DNA of 64,000 nt from CAYVHU01 sp964451415 (GTDB lineage Bacteria; Pseudomonadota; Alphaproteobacteria; Rhodospirillales; Magnetovibrionaceae), in contig CAYVHU010000014.1 of assembly GCA_964451415.1 (NCBI GenBank), positions 1 through 64,000 of the forward strand. The letters are read 5' to 3'. Shown here in pieces: positions 23,645-33,437 of the stretch (the first letter of the stretch is position 1; each line of letters begins with the position of its first letter). A program made the position numbers and the translations under genes. The notes under the pieces were generated by a model that saw nothing but the letters and a program-made list of their open reading frames with translations, was not told where the DNA came from and searched no databases.

Positions 23645-25801
23645 GTAAGAACAGACCTGTAAAAATTTTTCTCGGTGATCTTGTGCACACGTGGGAAAAA
23701 GCCAGTACCTGGACCTTTCCACTGAATATCGGTTTTATTAGCGCATACGCCAGCAAGATCTTGGGCGATGACGTCGAGTTTCGTCTGTTCAAACGTCCCG
23801 AAAAAATGATCGAAGCGCTTCGCAACGATCCCCCCGATGTGGTTGGCTTTTCCTATTATGTGTGGAATGCGAACCTGAACGGCCTTTTGTGCAAGATCGC
23901 AAAGGATGCCAATCCCCATGTGCTTAGCGTCGGTGGGGGGCCGAATTTCACCTCCATCAACACCACCGAAGAGAAGGCGGCCCAAGTCTTCCAGAACCAG
24001 CCTCAACTGGATGCGTATGTGGTAAACCAAGGTGAGCGCGGTTTTGTCGAACTGATGCGAGCATTTTTGGGTGCGCGGCGAGACGTTGTCAAGTTGCGTA
24101 CTTTGACGGTTGATGGATGCGTTATCAATGGTGACGTGACGGTGGGGCGCATACAAATCGGCCCGCCCCTGGACGCAATGCGCGATTTGGAAGAGGTGCC
24201 ATCGCCGTACCTGAGCGGTATTTTGGATGAGTTCTTTGACGAACCCTTTGCCCCGATTTTGGAAACCAATCGCTCATGCCCATACCGCTGTACCTTTTGC
24301 GCGTGGGGGATTGGAACTGCGAAAATGGCGCGCTTTAGCGTAGAACGCGTGGTTGAGGAAATTGACTACATTGGCCAGCGGTGCAAGAACGCGGCGCAAA
24401 TGTTTATTGCAGATGCCAATTTCGGCATGCTTAAACGCGACACCGATATCGCACGTAACCTGAATAATTCACACAAAAAATACGGCTTTCCTGGCCATTT
24501 GGCGGTGCAGTGGCACAAGTCACGCCCCGATCTGATTATTTCAGCAGCGCGCGAGGTCAAAGATATCGCGCGCATCGGTGCATCGATGCAGTCTTTGCAC
24601 CCCGAAACCCTGGAGGCCGTGAAGCGCAAAAACCTGCCGTTGGAACAGGTCAAGGATATGCTTGAAGAGTTGAGTGCCGACGGCGAGGAAATGCCACTGG
24701 TCTCAGAGCTGATTCTAGGGTTGCCCCTGGAAACACGGGAGTCGCATCTGGAAGCCAACCGCACCATGATCAACGCGGGTGCAGAGATGATCAATTATAA
24801 TCTCTACCTTCTTCCGGGTACAGAAATGGATAGCCAGGAAAGTCGCAAAAAGTATTTCAAGGAAACGGGCTGGCGGTTGATGGACAACGCGTTCGGCGTC
24901 TATGACGGGGTCAGGGTGTTTGAGGGCCAGGAAACGGTACAGGCAACCTCGACCATGTCACGTGACGAGTTGCGGGGCTTTCGCTTTTATCATTTCCTTC
25001 TGCAGTTCATGTGGGGGGGGGCGCTGGTACTATGACTACATCAATCTGTTTCACGGGTTGGGCACCCATCCTGTCGACCTGCTTGATCGGATCAGCCGGA
25101 CTTTTCCGCGTGATGACAGTTCGTTGGGCCGGTTGTATCAGGACTTCAAGGCCGACCACGAACTGGAAACGTTCAAGACTTACGAAGACATGTGTGGATA
25201 TTGGACTGAGGATGAAGCCCTGGAACGTTTGCGTACCGGCGGTTATGGTAAGCTGAACTTTGCCTATACATATAAAGTACTGTTGGAATGTCGTTCCGAA
25301 TTCGACCAGTTTTTGTTGCAAACGGCGGAATGCATGATCAAAGAAAACGTGCCGGATGATGCGGTTCGGATTATGGATGTTACGCGCGACATTTTGAGTT
25401 TCGGTGCAGCATTACAGGTGAAACTCAACGAAGATATGTCTCTGGTTCCGGTCAACTGGGGCGATTTTGGTTATGATATCTTAAGGTGGCGCAATAACGA
25501 TTATCAAGGCTTGCCCGCGCCCTGCGAAGGCAATGCAGTGCACTACAAATTCAGCGTGCCCGACGCACAGCACGAAAAACTGACGCGCCTGTTGTCTCAA
25601 TACAAATCGCATAACAAAAATTTGACGTTGCGCAAGATGAGCGAGTACATCAAGCCGCATGAATTTTTCTATACTGTTGAACCCGTGGATGAACTTTTCA
25701 ATGACGCCAAGAATGAAAAAATACCGATGGTGCCACAGTCGGGAACTCATGACAGTTGGTCTTATCTTAAGGGGCGTCAGTCTGGTGATGACCAACGCTA
25801 A
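23641..25801 (+). pseudogene. B12-binding-type radical SAM enzyme, reading frame split at a G9 tract
   Basis: The frame starting at 23641 encodes 464 residues and stops at 25035; homologous-looking sequence continues in another frame to 25801. Reading eight instead of nine G at 25013-25021 joins them (FMWGG then RWYYDYINLFHG) into one protein of about 720 residues. N-terminal cobalamin-binding-like domain (DVVGFSYYVWN, VLSVGGGPNF), radical-SAM cluster motif CPYRCTFC at about 213-220, TIM-barrel to about 440, then a C-terminal region of about 280 residues typical of B12-radical-SAM methylases or unknown-function members. It is either phase-variably off, a true pseudogene, or a sequencing error at the homopolymer; the intact codon use after the shift argues for recent or reversible change. 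Confidence 0.85.
25013..25021 (+). repeat. Homopolymer tract G9 causing the frameshift
   Basis: Nine consecutive G bases at the junction of the two frames. Eight or eleven would restore the continuous protein. The same length of tract occurs in legI, where it is in frame. Confidence 0.9.
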
Positions 25802-26009
25802 CGACCACCATATGACACTCTGATGCCGGGGGGCAGGGGCCGTCCACACCATCACCTCATCGAAGATGGTTTGCGGCGCGGGTCTCGGCTTTTCTGCAAG
25901 TGCGCGTTGATATATAATGGATGGATGTGGATGCAATGCCAGTTCCTGGTAATAAATACAAATTCATGGTGAATAGTACCGACCATCTTGCAGGTATTCA
26001 GGTCGTTTG

Positions 26010-27161
26010 ATGAGAATACTGATGGCCGACGCAAAGAATAGTGACTTTCGAGAGCTGATTTCGCCTTTTCTTCGTGGAAAAATTGCAGATTTGGAAGAAA
26101 AGTACGGCTCCGACAGCCTTGAGTTGCGAGCCATTACAAGACAGTACCTGCGCGATCCTTTGGAAAATATCATTCACTCCAGGGAACGACGTCGGCATTA
26201 CGAATCCGAGGTTCATCTCATGTTTGACGGCGAGCCCGTCGTTGGGGTTGAACGCTTGTACAGGCGAACCGTATTGATCGAACCCACTACGGTGTGTGCG
26301 GCGCATTGCCGATGGTGCTTGCGTGGTCAGTATCCCGTGAAAACCATGAGTAATGAACAAATTGTGCACGCGACACGCTACATTGGTTCCAACGATTTGC
26401 GCGACGATATTGATGAGGTGCTGATTACAGGTGGGGATCCGTTAATGTCACAGCCCATGCTGGCGTTGACGTTGAGTGAATTGCGCCGCAATGCGCCAAA
26501 CGTGCGTACGGTACGTATCGGCAGCCGACTGATTTTTCAGGAACCGAAAAAAATAAATGCGGATATGATGGATATTTTTGGCCGGTATCCAGACTTCAAG
26601 TTCGAAGTTGGCGTGAACGTCAACCATCCCATCGAGTTTTGGCCGGAGTGTATCGATGCGGTTCATCGTCTGCAAGACGGGGGCTTTCGGATTTACAACC
26701 AGCATCCGCTTTTGCGTGGTGTAAACGATGATCTCGAAACCTTGATCGAATTGTACGATGCGATGCGCCACAATGGGATCGAAGCTCATTACCTGTTCCA
26801 TGCCATACCCTTGCGTGGTATGAGCCATCACCGCACGTCCTTGCGCCGCGGTGCGAAGTTGGCGGGACTGCTGTGTAGCAACGGCCACTTCTCGGGTCGG
26901 GTCAAACCGCGGTATGCGGTGTTGAGCGATATTGGCAAGATCGTAATATACGAAGGTACGATCGTTGATCGTTGCCGTTCCGACAATACGGTGCTGTTGC
27001 AGTCTGGGTATCGGTTGGAAGAGCGTCAACGCTGGGTGCCGTCGTGGCAGATGCCCGATAGCGTCGTGCTCGACAATGACGGCTACATGCGTACGCGCTA
27101 CCAAGACGGAACCGACGAAGATGAAACTGAGAGCGCCGTTCCCCTTTCATACAGCGCCTGA
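26010..27161 (+). CDS. KamA family radical SAM protein (lysine 2,3-aminomutase-like)
   Basis: 383 residues from the ATG at 26010. The cluster motif CAAHCRWC at about 97-104 and the block ITGGDPLMSQPM followed by VRIGSRLIF match the lysine 2,3-aminomutase/EpmB family. Canonical aminomutases use PLP bound to a C-terminal lysine; the C-terminal half here (YAVLSDIGKIVIYEGTIVDRC) differs, so PLP use is uncertain. KamA-like enzymes normally shift amino groups, which would be novel for sugars; it may act on an amino-acid substituent instead. The 208 bases before it (25802-26009) contain no gene I can see. Confidence 0.82.
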   Translation: MRILMADAKNSDFRELISPFLRGKIADLEEKYGSDSLELRAITRQYLRDPLENIIHSRERRRHYESEVHLMFDGEPVVGVERLYRRTVLIEPTTVCAAHCRWCLRGQYPVKTMSNEQIVHATRYIGSNDLRDDIDEVLITGGDPLMSQPMLALTLSELRRNAPNVRTVRIGSRLIFQEPKKINADMMDIFGRYPDFKFEVGVNVNHPIEFWPECIDAVHRLQDGGFRIYNQHPLLRGVNDDLETLIELYDAMRHNGIEAHYLFHAIPLRGMSHHRTSLRRGAKLAGLLCSNGHFSGRVKPRYAVLSDIGKIVIYEGTIVDRCRSDNTVLLQSGYRLEERQRWVPSWQMPDSVVLDNDGYMRTRYQDGTDEDETESAVPLSYSA

Positions 27162-27215
27162 TTCTTTGAAATAAACAGTTAAAAACAAAAACTCTCAGAC
27201 AAGGAAACAACGGAT

Positions 27216-28214
27216 ATGGGCTCACTTGATGGCCGTAAGGTTCTTTTAACAGGTGGCACGGGTTCATTTGGCAAGGCCTTTGTGAAGAAGCTCTTGCAAG
27301 AGCACGACGTGAAAAGGTTGGTTGTGTATTCGCGCGATGAACTCAAGCAATTCGATATGGCACAGGATATTGACGCGCCGAACTTGCGTTATTTTATTGG
27401 CGACGTCAGGGATGGAAATCGTTTGGAACGGGCGTTTGACGGCATTGATACCGTCATCCACGCTGCTGCGTTGAAGCAGGTGGTCACGGCTGAGTACAAT
27501 CCCATCGAATGCATCATGACCAACATCCTGGGTGCTGAAAACGTAATTAACGCCGCGATCAACAAAGGGGTCAGGCATGTGATTGCCCTGTCTACGGACA
27601 AGGCTGTTAATCCGCTTAATCTTTATGGTGCAACCAAGTTGTGTTCCGACAAACTTTTCGTTGCCGCCAACAACATGTCGGGCAAGAGTGGATGCAAGTT
27701 TTCGGTCGTGCGTTACGGCAACGTTATCGCATCGCGCGGCAGTGTTGTGCCGGTGTTTCGCAAGCAAAAACAGACGGGAACGTTAACCATAACCGACCCG
27801 CGCATGACGCGTTTCTGGCTGACTTTGGAACAGGGTACAGATTTTGTCATCAAGTGTCTGCGGTTGATGCGTGGGGGAGAAGTTTTCATTCCAAAAATTC
27901 CGTCCATGCGTATTGCTGATTTGGCGACGGCTATGGCGCCGCAGTGCAAGCAAAAAGTTATCGGCATTCGCCCCGGTGAGAAACTGCATGAAGTGTTAAT
28001 CCCCGCCGATGAGGCGGGTTACACGCTTGAATTCAAGGATTATTATATTATCAATCCCAGTATCCATATGTGGGAAGAAAATCGCACCCGGGTCTACGGT
28101 GGTGAAGACGGGCACGCGGTTTCCGAAAATTTTGAATATTCCAGTGACGCCAACACCCAGTGGATTAGCGGCCAGGAATTGGCCGATATGATTGAGGGTG
28201 AGGTTGAAACTTGA
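27216..28214 (+). CDS. pseB: UDP-N-acetylglucosamine 4,6-dehydratase (inverting)
   Basis: 332 residues. PseB starts pseudaminic-acid synthesis by dehydrating UDP-GlcNAc at C4,C6 with C5 inversion. Rossmann motif VLLTGGTGSFGKAFV at about 9-23; the PseB hallmark region AALKQVVTAEYNPIECIMTNILGAENVINAA; active site STDKAVNPLNLYGATK with catalytic Lys; and VVRYGNVIASRGSVVPVF. The C-terminus is somewhat longer and less conserved. It overlaps pseC by 4 bases, the standard pair. Confidence 0.94.
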   Translation: MGSLDGRKVLLTGGTGSFGKAFVKKLLQEHDVKRLVVYSRDELKQFDMAQDIDAPNLRYFIGDVRDGNRLERAFDGIDTVIHAAALKQVVTAEYNPIECIMTNILGAENVINAAINKGVRHVIALSTDKAVNPLNLYGATKLCSDKLFVAANNMSGKSGCKFSVVRYGNVIASRGSVVPVFRKQKQTGTLTITDPRMTRFWLTLEQGTDFVIKCLRLMRGGEVFIPKIPSMRIADLATAMAPQCKQKVIGIRPGEKLHEVLIPADEAGYTLEFKDYYIINPSIHMWEENRTRVYGGEDGHAVSENFEYSSDANTQWISGQELADMIEGEVET

Positions 28215-29410
28215 ACCCTCGTTTTTTGGGCTATGGTTCGCAGAGTCTTGATGAACGGGACATAGAGGCCGTCGTTGAGGTTCTGAAAAGCGATTTTTTG
28301 ACGCAGGGACCGGCGGTTGCGCGTTTCGAAGCGGCATTGGCCGAACGCGTTGGCGCAAAATACGCGGTCGCGGTATCGAGTGGAACGGCGGCTCTGCACC
28401 TTGCGTGTCTGGCGTCGGGGATGAAACCCGGCGATGTCGGCGTAACGTCGGCGTTGACGTTTGTCGCTTCGGCCAATGCGTTTCTCTATGCGCAGGGACG
28501 GGCGCTGCTGAGTGATATTGATGCGCAAACCTTGTGCATGTCCAAAGATACCCTGGCCCGGGCTTTGACCGGAGAGTCGCCGTTGAAGGCCGTCACGCCC
28601 GTTCACTTTGCAGGATTGAGTGTAGGACTGTCCGCTATTCGCAAGCATGTTGGCAATGATGTTTCTATTATTGAAGATGCCTGTCACGCCCTGGGGGGGG
28701 ACGATGAAGACGGCCTGCCTGTGGGGTGTTGCGCGCATTCCAATATGACCGTGTTTTCGTTTCATCCCGTCAAACCAATTACGACGGGCGAGGGCGGGGC
28801 AATCACGACCAACGACCCGTATCTTCGCGATTTATTGCAACGGTTGCGTAGCCACGGTATCGAAAAAGAGCCTGAGCTGCTGCAATTGCGTGATCAGGGT
28901 GTTGATGAGGATTCCGGGGCCGTTTTTCCGTGGTACTACGAACAACAGATGCTGGGGTACAATTACCGCATGAGCGATATCCATGCCGCTCTGGGGCTGT
29001 CGCAGTTGGCGAAACTGGACGGCTTTATCGCCCGTCGCCGCGAAATTGCCTTGTTTTACGACCGGAAGGTGTCCCGGCTTGCCCATGTGCGTGGCGTGCA
29101 TAGCGCGCCGGAAATGCGCAAACGTTCCGGCCTGCACCTTTACGTTATTCGTTGTAATTACAAAGCCTTGGGCAAAACCCGTGAACGGGTCATGACGGAA
29201 TTGAAGACACGCGGTATCGGCAGCCAGGTCCACTATATTCCGCTTTACCGCCAGCCTTTCCATATGAAGAGGGAAAAATGGTGTTCCGGGGACTTTCCCA
29301 TATGCGAAGGCTACTACGCGGAGGCGCTCAGCATTCCTTTGTTTGCGTCCATGAGGGATGAGGATGTTGAGCGCGTAAGCCAGGCTCTTGATGAAGTCCT
29401 CACGTCTTGA
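28211..29410 (+). CDS. pseC: UDP-4-amino-4,6-dideoxy-N-acetyl-altrosamine transaminase
   Basis: 399 residues, PLP-dependent. It aminates C4 of the PseB product. The start is a TTG overlapping the pseB stop, with GAGG eight bases before. Catalytic lysine in VFSFHPVKPITTGEGGAI, with CHALGGDDEDG, AVSSGTAALHLACLA and GYNYRMSDIHAALGLSQL as further fold markers and the Pse-type C-terminal GIGSQVHYIPLYRQPF. An eight-G run at 28693-28700 codes the Gly-Gly of CHALGG and is in frame. Confidence 0.93.
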   Translation: MNPRFLGYGSQSLDERDIEAVVEVLKSDFLTQGPAVARFEAALAERVGAKYAVAVSSGTAALHLACLASGMKPGDVGVTSALTFVASANAFLYAQGRALLSDIDAQTLCMSKDTLARALTGESPLKAVTPVHFAGLSVGLSAIRKHVGNDVSIIEDACHALGGDDEDGLPVGCCAHSNMTVFSFHPVKPITTGEGGAITTNDPYLRDLLQRLRSHGIEKEPELLQLRDQGVDEDSGAVFPWYYEQQMLGYNYRMSDIHAALGLSQLAKLDGFIARRREIALFYDRKVSRLAHVRGVHSAPEMRKRSGLHLYVIRCNYKALGKTRERVMTELKTRGIGSQVHYIPLYRQPFHMKREKWCSGDFPICEGYYAEALSIPLFASMRDEDVERVSQALDEVLTS

Positions 29411-29459
29411 ACAGTAAGTCCCATGTCGCCAAGCCGCTCTGTCAGGTGCAACAAATCCC

Positions 29460-31265
29460 ATGAATTTCATGCATGAAGCCCTCAATTATATTCGCGAGGA
29501 AGCGAAATTATTCGCGTTGTTCCTCGGCTTGTCGCTCTTTCTGGCTCTCAGCGAGGGCTTGAGCGTTTCCCTGCTCATTCCCATCCTCGGGGCAGGTGGT
29601 GGCGGGGATACATTGTCGTCATTGCCGGTTATCGGGCATTTTTTCAGGCCTTTGATGCAAATGAACGTTTCGCAGCGCATTTTGACGGTATCGGTCTTGT
29701 TATCCGCAGTGCTTGTTGTCCGTGGAGGATTGCAGTATGCAACCCAAATCCTTAGTGCCACATTGCCCTTGCGGATTCAGCGCAGAATCATGACGCAGGT
29801 GTTCGATCTTTTGATGCATGTGCAGTTGAATTATTTGCATGGGAAAAAAATCGGTGAACTCAAAACCTTGATTCAGGAACATCCCGTTCGCGTGGCTACG
29901 GCTTTGAGGAGTATCGCGGATATCGTTTCAAGCTTCATTTTAATTTTTATTTACATGCTGTTGATGATTGCCATTTCCTGGCAGATTACCATCGTGACGA
30001 TAGGGTTTGTCGGGGTTCTGCTGCTGATTTTGCGCTGGATCAGTGCGCGGCGTCTTGTTTTTGCTGGAACCCAGTTGTCAAAGACCATGGACAGGATGCA
30101 TGAGGTCTTTTTTGGGGCGATTCAGGGGGTGAAGCTGGTGCGTCTGGCCAATGCCGAAACGCGGATGAGCGATGAGTTCACGACGGCTGTAAATAATTTT
30201 TACGCCGTGGATTTAAAGCGATACCAGATCGGTGAATTGCAATCTCCACTGTTTATGACCCTGGCCGGGCTGTTTGTCTGTGCGATTTTGATATTCGGTG
30301 CCTTAACGCAAAGTGGTAGCGCTTGGGTAGTCTTGGCCTTGATGTTTATCATCAGCTTGTATCGGATGCTTGGTCCCGCCAGCCGGATCGTCACCGCGCA
30401 GGTGTCGATTCACGCCAACAAGGATTCGTTCCAAAGATTGAAAAGTTTGTTTGCCGAGGCGACGGCAATGCGCCAGAAAAACGGCACGATCCGGGCAAGC
30501 GGATTGAACACGGGCATTTGTTTTGAGGACGTTACCTTTTCGTATCCGGCAACGGATGTTCCCGCCGTCCGCAATCTTTCCTTGATTATACCAGTGGGTA
30601 AAATGGTTGCGTTGGTGGGGCCATCTGGCAGCGGCAAAAGTACCATAGTCGGATTGGTGGCGCGTTTGTTCGATCCTCAAAAAGGACGTATTATGATTGA
30701 TGGCGAGGATCTCAAAGATCTTGAAATCGGATCCTGGCGCCGGCGCATCGGGACGGTGACGCAAGAAACCTTCCTGTTCAACGACACCATATACAATAAC
30801 ATTTCGTTCGGACGCGACGATGTGCCTCTGTCCGAAGTGCGTATGGCGGCGAAGTGGGCGGCGGCCGACACTTTTATCGAAGTCCTTCCCGATGGGTATG
30901 AAACGCGGGTTGGTGAGCGTGGCGCACGCCTTTCAGGCGGCCAGGCCCAGCGCCTGGCTCTGGCGCGCGCCATTATCAACAATCCGGACTTTCTGATTCT
31001 GGATGAGGCCACCAGTCATCTGGATAGCCTGAATGAACAGGTGATTCAAAAAACAATACAAGCCATGCATGGCAAAAAAACAATCCTTGTTGTCGCGCAT
31101 CGCCTATCAACCATCAGAAATGCCGACATGATTGCCGTCGTGAAAAACGGCACTATCGTGGAAACGGGCGTACATGAGGACTTGATGCAAAAACCTAGTG
31201 TTTACAAACGTCTGTTCGAAACCCAGAGTCTGGAACTGACCGATATCGACACGGCAACATCATGA
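29460..31265 (+). CDS. ABC transporter, permease-ATPase fusion (MsbA/PglK-like)
   Basis: 601 residues: six-helix transmembrane domain (about 1-320) and nucleotide-binding domain with Walker A GPSGSGKST at about 387, Q-loop VTQETFLF, signature LSGGQAQR, Walker B FLILDEATSHLD and H-loop VAHRLST. Half-transporters of this form work as dimers to flip lipid-linked sugars or export lipids. Position among pseudaminate genes suggests flipping of a lipid-linked glycan as PglK does, though a protein or lipid exporter cannot be excluded. Overlaps the next gene by 4 bases. Confidence 0.88.
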   Translation: MNFMHEALNYIREEAKLFALFLGLSLFLALSEGLSVSLLIPILGAGGGGDTLSSLPVIGHFFRPLMQMNVSQRILTVSVLLSAVLVVRGGLQYATQILSATLPLRIQRRIMTQVFDLLMHVQLNYLHGKKIGELKTLIQEHPVRVATALRSIADIVSSFILIFIYMLLMIAISWQITIVTIGFVGVLLLILRWISARRLVFAGTQLSKTMDRMHEVFFGAIQGVKLVRLANAETRMSDEFTTAVNNFYAVDLKRYQIGELQSPLFMTLAGLFVCAILIFGALTQSGSAWVVLALMFIISLYRMLGPASRIVTAQVSIHANKDSFQRLKSLFAEATAMRQKNGTIRASGLNTGICFEDVTFSYPATDVPAVRNLSLIIPVGKMVALVGPSGSGKSTIVGLVARLFDPQKGRIMIDGEDLKDLEIGSWRRRIGTVTQETFLFNDTIYNNISFGRDDVPLSEVRMAAKWAAADTFIEVLPDGYETRVGERGARLSGGQAQRLALARAIINNPDFLILDEATSHLDSLNEQVIQKTIQAMHGKKTILVVAHRLSTIRNADMIAVVKNGTIVETGVHEDLMQKPSVYKRLFETQSLELTDIDTATS

Positions 31266-32335
31266 CAAACGACTTCCCTCTTAACGTTTTGCTGGTTACC
31301 TTTCAAACGGGGTGCGCAAATTCGATTGTTTTGATCGCCAAGGCGCTACGCCAGCGCGGCGCACGCATCCATGGCGTATGCGCGGGGGCTTGCGTTCGCG
31401 TGTTTGAAAGAGAAGCCGTTTCCCATCAGGTTCTGGACGTCAATGTGTCCGATGCGCAAATTGATGCGCTCCTCGATGCACAGGCGCCGGATCTGGTGAT
31501 CACGGGTTCAAACGCCGCCAATCGTTTTGAATTCAATTTTCGCCTAAGGGCGCGTCAGCGCGGCGTACAGGTGATAACGACCTTGGACTATTGGAGCGCC
31601 TACCAGGGACGTTTCCACGATAACGAAACCGGTGTGACGTCGCTTCCGGATAAACTTCTGGTCACCGACGCGGTAATGCGCGATGAGTTGCGCAAGGCCG
31701 GTTTCAAGGATGCGCGGATCGAGATTGTCGGAAATCCGTATTTTGAACATTTGGCCCTTGAGGCGTCGGCGACAAGAAATCCGCGAATACGTGCGTACAA
31801 ACGGATTTTGTTTACGTCCCAGCCAATCGCTGCTCTGTTTGGGACATCTTCGAAAAATCCTCGCTTTCTCGGCTACGAAGAAGGTGGCGTTTTTGACGCC
31901 CTGGTTGACGACCTCAAGGCCCGGCCCGAGTGCCGTCTATACGTCAAACCGCATCCCAGAGAAGATCTTACGGTGTGGAGGGGACGTTTGAAAAAAGCGA
32001 AAGCGGTAGAGAAACAGATTTTCTTCATTGGGGGGCGTGGTCGCTCCCTGGGCCTGTTGCAAGCGGCCGATGTCGTGGTTGGGATGACCAGCAATATGTT
32101 GCTGGAAGCACTCGTTGTCGGCACGGCGGCGGTATCGTTCCAACCCGACACGAACGGCAAATTTGAATTTTATGGGACTTCGTCGGGACTGGTACCGACG
32201 GCGCGCAAGATCGACAGGTTGCCCCCCTTGATTGATGAGGCCCTGACACGCAGCGCGACGACGGTACGCGAAAAGGTTGGTGTTTTATATAAAGGCGCCC
32301 TTGCGCGCTGCATTGACGTCATAACGGCGAAATAA
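31262..32335 (+). CDS. Putative GT-B glycosyltransferase or surface-carbohydrate synthesis protein
   Basis: 357 residues with a two-Rossmann architecture: N-terminal strands VLLVTFQTGCANSIVLIAKALRQRG and PDLVITGSNAANRFE, C-terminal YVKPHPRED and ADVVVGMTSNMLLEALVVGTAAVSFQP, which resembles the UDP-GlcNAc 2-epimerase/GT-B fold (sugar-nucleotide site with Ser-Asn and Glu). No exact family recognised. Coupled to the ABC transporter by an ATGA overlap. Its 3' end lies in the 1.1-kb direct repeat, and a decayed copy of that end is found at 36489-36728. Confidence 0.7.
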   Translation: MTNDFPLNVLLVTFQTGCANSIVLIAKALRQRGARIHGVCAGACVRVFEREAVSHQVLDVNVSDAQIDALLDAQAPDLVITGSNAANRFEFNFRLRARQRGVQVITTLDYWSAYQGRFHDNETGVTSLPDKLLVTDAVMRDELRKAGFKDARIEIVGNPYFEHLALEASATRNPRIRAYKRILFTSQPIAALFGTSSKNPRFLGYEEGGVFDALVDDLKARPECRLYVKPHPREDLTVWRGRLKKAKAVEKQIFFIGGRGRSLGLLQAADVVVGMTSNMLLEALVVGTAAVSFQPDTNGKFEFYGTSSGLVPTARKIDRLPPLIDEALTRSATTVREKVGVLYKGALARCIDVITAK

Positions 32336-32357
32336 CGAATAGCACGGGGTGAACGCG

Positions 32358-33140
32358 TTGAAAGTTGCAGCCATTATTGAAGCCCGCATGCGTTCTTCTC
32401 GCCTGCCGGGCAAGCTCATGTTGCCTATTGTGGAGAAGCCTGCTCTGGCGCATTTGTTCGAGCGGTTGAGGCGATGCAAAAAACTTGACGATATCATCCT
32501 TGCTACCACCGAAACGCCCTGCGACGTTGTGTTGGCGGATTTTGCGCAACGTCAGGACGTAAATTTCTTCCGTGGTAGCGAAAATGACGTCATGTCGCGG
32601 GTTTTATATGCTGCGCGTGAATTTGATGTTGATGTCATCGTCGAGATCACCAGCGATTGCCCTTTGGTTGACACTGCCATGGTGGACGCGGCTATAGATC
32701 AGTTTTTTACTGGGAAACTGGAGTATTTATCCAACGTTATCAAGCGCACGTATCCGCGCGGTCTGGATGTCCAGATTTTCACACGCACGGCTCTTGAGCG
32801 GACGTTTGAGAGCACCGGCGATCCGGTGGACCGGGAACATGTTTCGTTGTTTATTTACGAACACCCGGAAATTTTCAGACTGGGTCATTTCGGATGTGAA
32901 GGCACGCGGTTGGAGTGGCCAGAGCAAAGAATCACTCTGGACACGCCCGAGGATTATTTTGTGATCCGGTCCGTTTTTGAAAATCTTTATCCCGAAAATC
33001 CGGAATTCGGTTATGCGGACATCCATGGGTTTTTGCAAGAAAACCCTGATATTGCCGCGATAAACATGGAAATTGTCCAAAAGCGGGCGCGTGGTTACGA
33101 TTTCACGCTCAAGGCCCGTCAGGCCTTGGGGTTGGAGTAG
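32358..33140 (+). CDS. SpsF/PseF-like cytidylyltransferase, copy 1
   Basis: 260 residues from the TTG at 32358, where the family start (M)KVAAIIEARMRSSRLPGK begins and a GGGGTGA site lies five bases upstream; a GTG at 32349 is in frame but overlaps that site. Nucleotidyltransferase fold with RSSRLPGK as phosphate loop, RGSENDVMSRV, VEITSDCPLVD and the metal-site TLDTPEDY. SpsF-type enzymes are associated with spore-coat and pseudaminate polysaccharides; here it is the best candidate to make CMP-pseudaminate, the PseF step. About 16 residues differ from copy 2. Confidence 0.85.
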   Translation: MKVAAIIEARMRSSRLPGKLMLPIVEKPALAHLFERLRRCKKLDDIILATTETPCDVVLADFAQRQDVNFFRGSENDVMSRVLYAAREFDVDVIVEITSDCPLVDTAMVDAAIDQFFTGKLEYLSNVIKRTYPRGLDVQIFTRTALERTFESTGDPVDREHVSLFIYEHPEIFRLGHFGCEGTRLEWPEQRITLDTPEDYFVIRSVFENLYPENPEFGYADIHGFLQENPDIAAINMEIVQKRARGYDFTLKARQALGLE

Positions 33141-33159
33141 GTTGAGCGGGTATCATCGC

Positions 33160-33186
33160 CTGTAAGCGGATTGCCGGGGCTTACAG
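33160..33186 (+). other. Stem-loop after SpsF-like copy 1
   Basis: CTGTAAGC and GCTTACAG pair perfectly over 8 bases around an 11-base loop. No U-tract follows, so it is not a typical terminator. The same stem recurs at 37552-37578 in the right repeat copy. Confidence 0.6.
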
Positions 33187-33338
33187 TTATGGCTGTCAGG
33201 AACATGGGGAACACGTCATGCGCTCTCGCCGATGAGGCCGAAGACGTTCAGTCAACGGCTGGAATGTATCGGCGTCAACGCCCGTCAGGGTGCGATATTG
33301 TCGTTTGGGAATAAGCCACTCGCTGTTACTTTAGCATC

Positions 33339-33361
33339 GGAAGGGCCTCCTGCGCCCTTCC
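33339..33361 (+). other. Stem-loop GGAAGGGC/GCCCTTCC before the amidotransferase module
   Basis: Perfect 8-base stem with 7-base loop, followed by TCCGTTG and not by U residues. It could be a Rho-dependent or factor-assisted stop for the upstream genes. The rest of 33201-33437 shows no gene; it looks like decayed sequence. Confidence 0.45.
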
Positions 33362-33437
33362 TCCGTTGAATCACGGATCAGTTAACAAAGATTCACCAGA
33401 CTTTTGCAACAGGTCTAATAATTGGAAGTTTTTCGCT

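Larger units (their letters stand above)
32105..33200 (+). repeat. Direct repeat of about 1.1 kb, left copy
   Basis: Spans the 3' end of the GT-like gene, the SpsF-like gene and 60 bases after it, up to the shared CTGTCAGG. Matches 36489-37592 with scattered substitutions and an 8-base net difference before the SpsF start. Downstream of CTGTCAGG the sequences diverge abruptly. Confidence 0.95.

Noticed and set aside
33339..33361. Intrinsic terminator at the GGAAGGGC stem-loop
   Set aside because: Good stem but no U-tract; kept only as a stem-loop.
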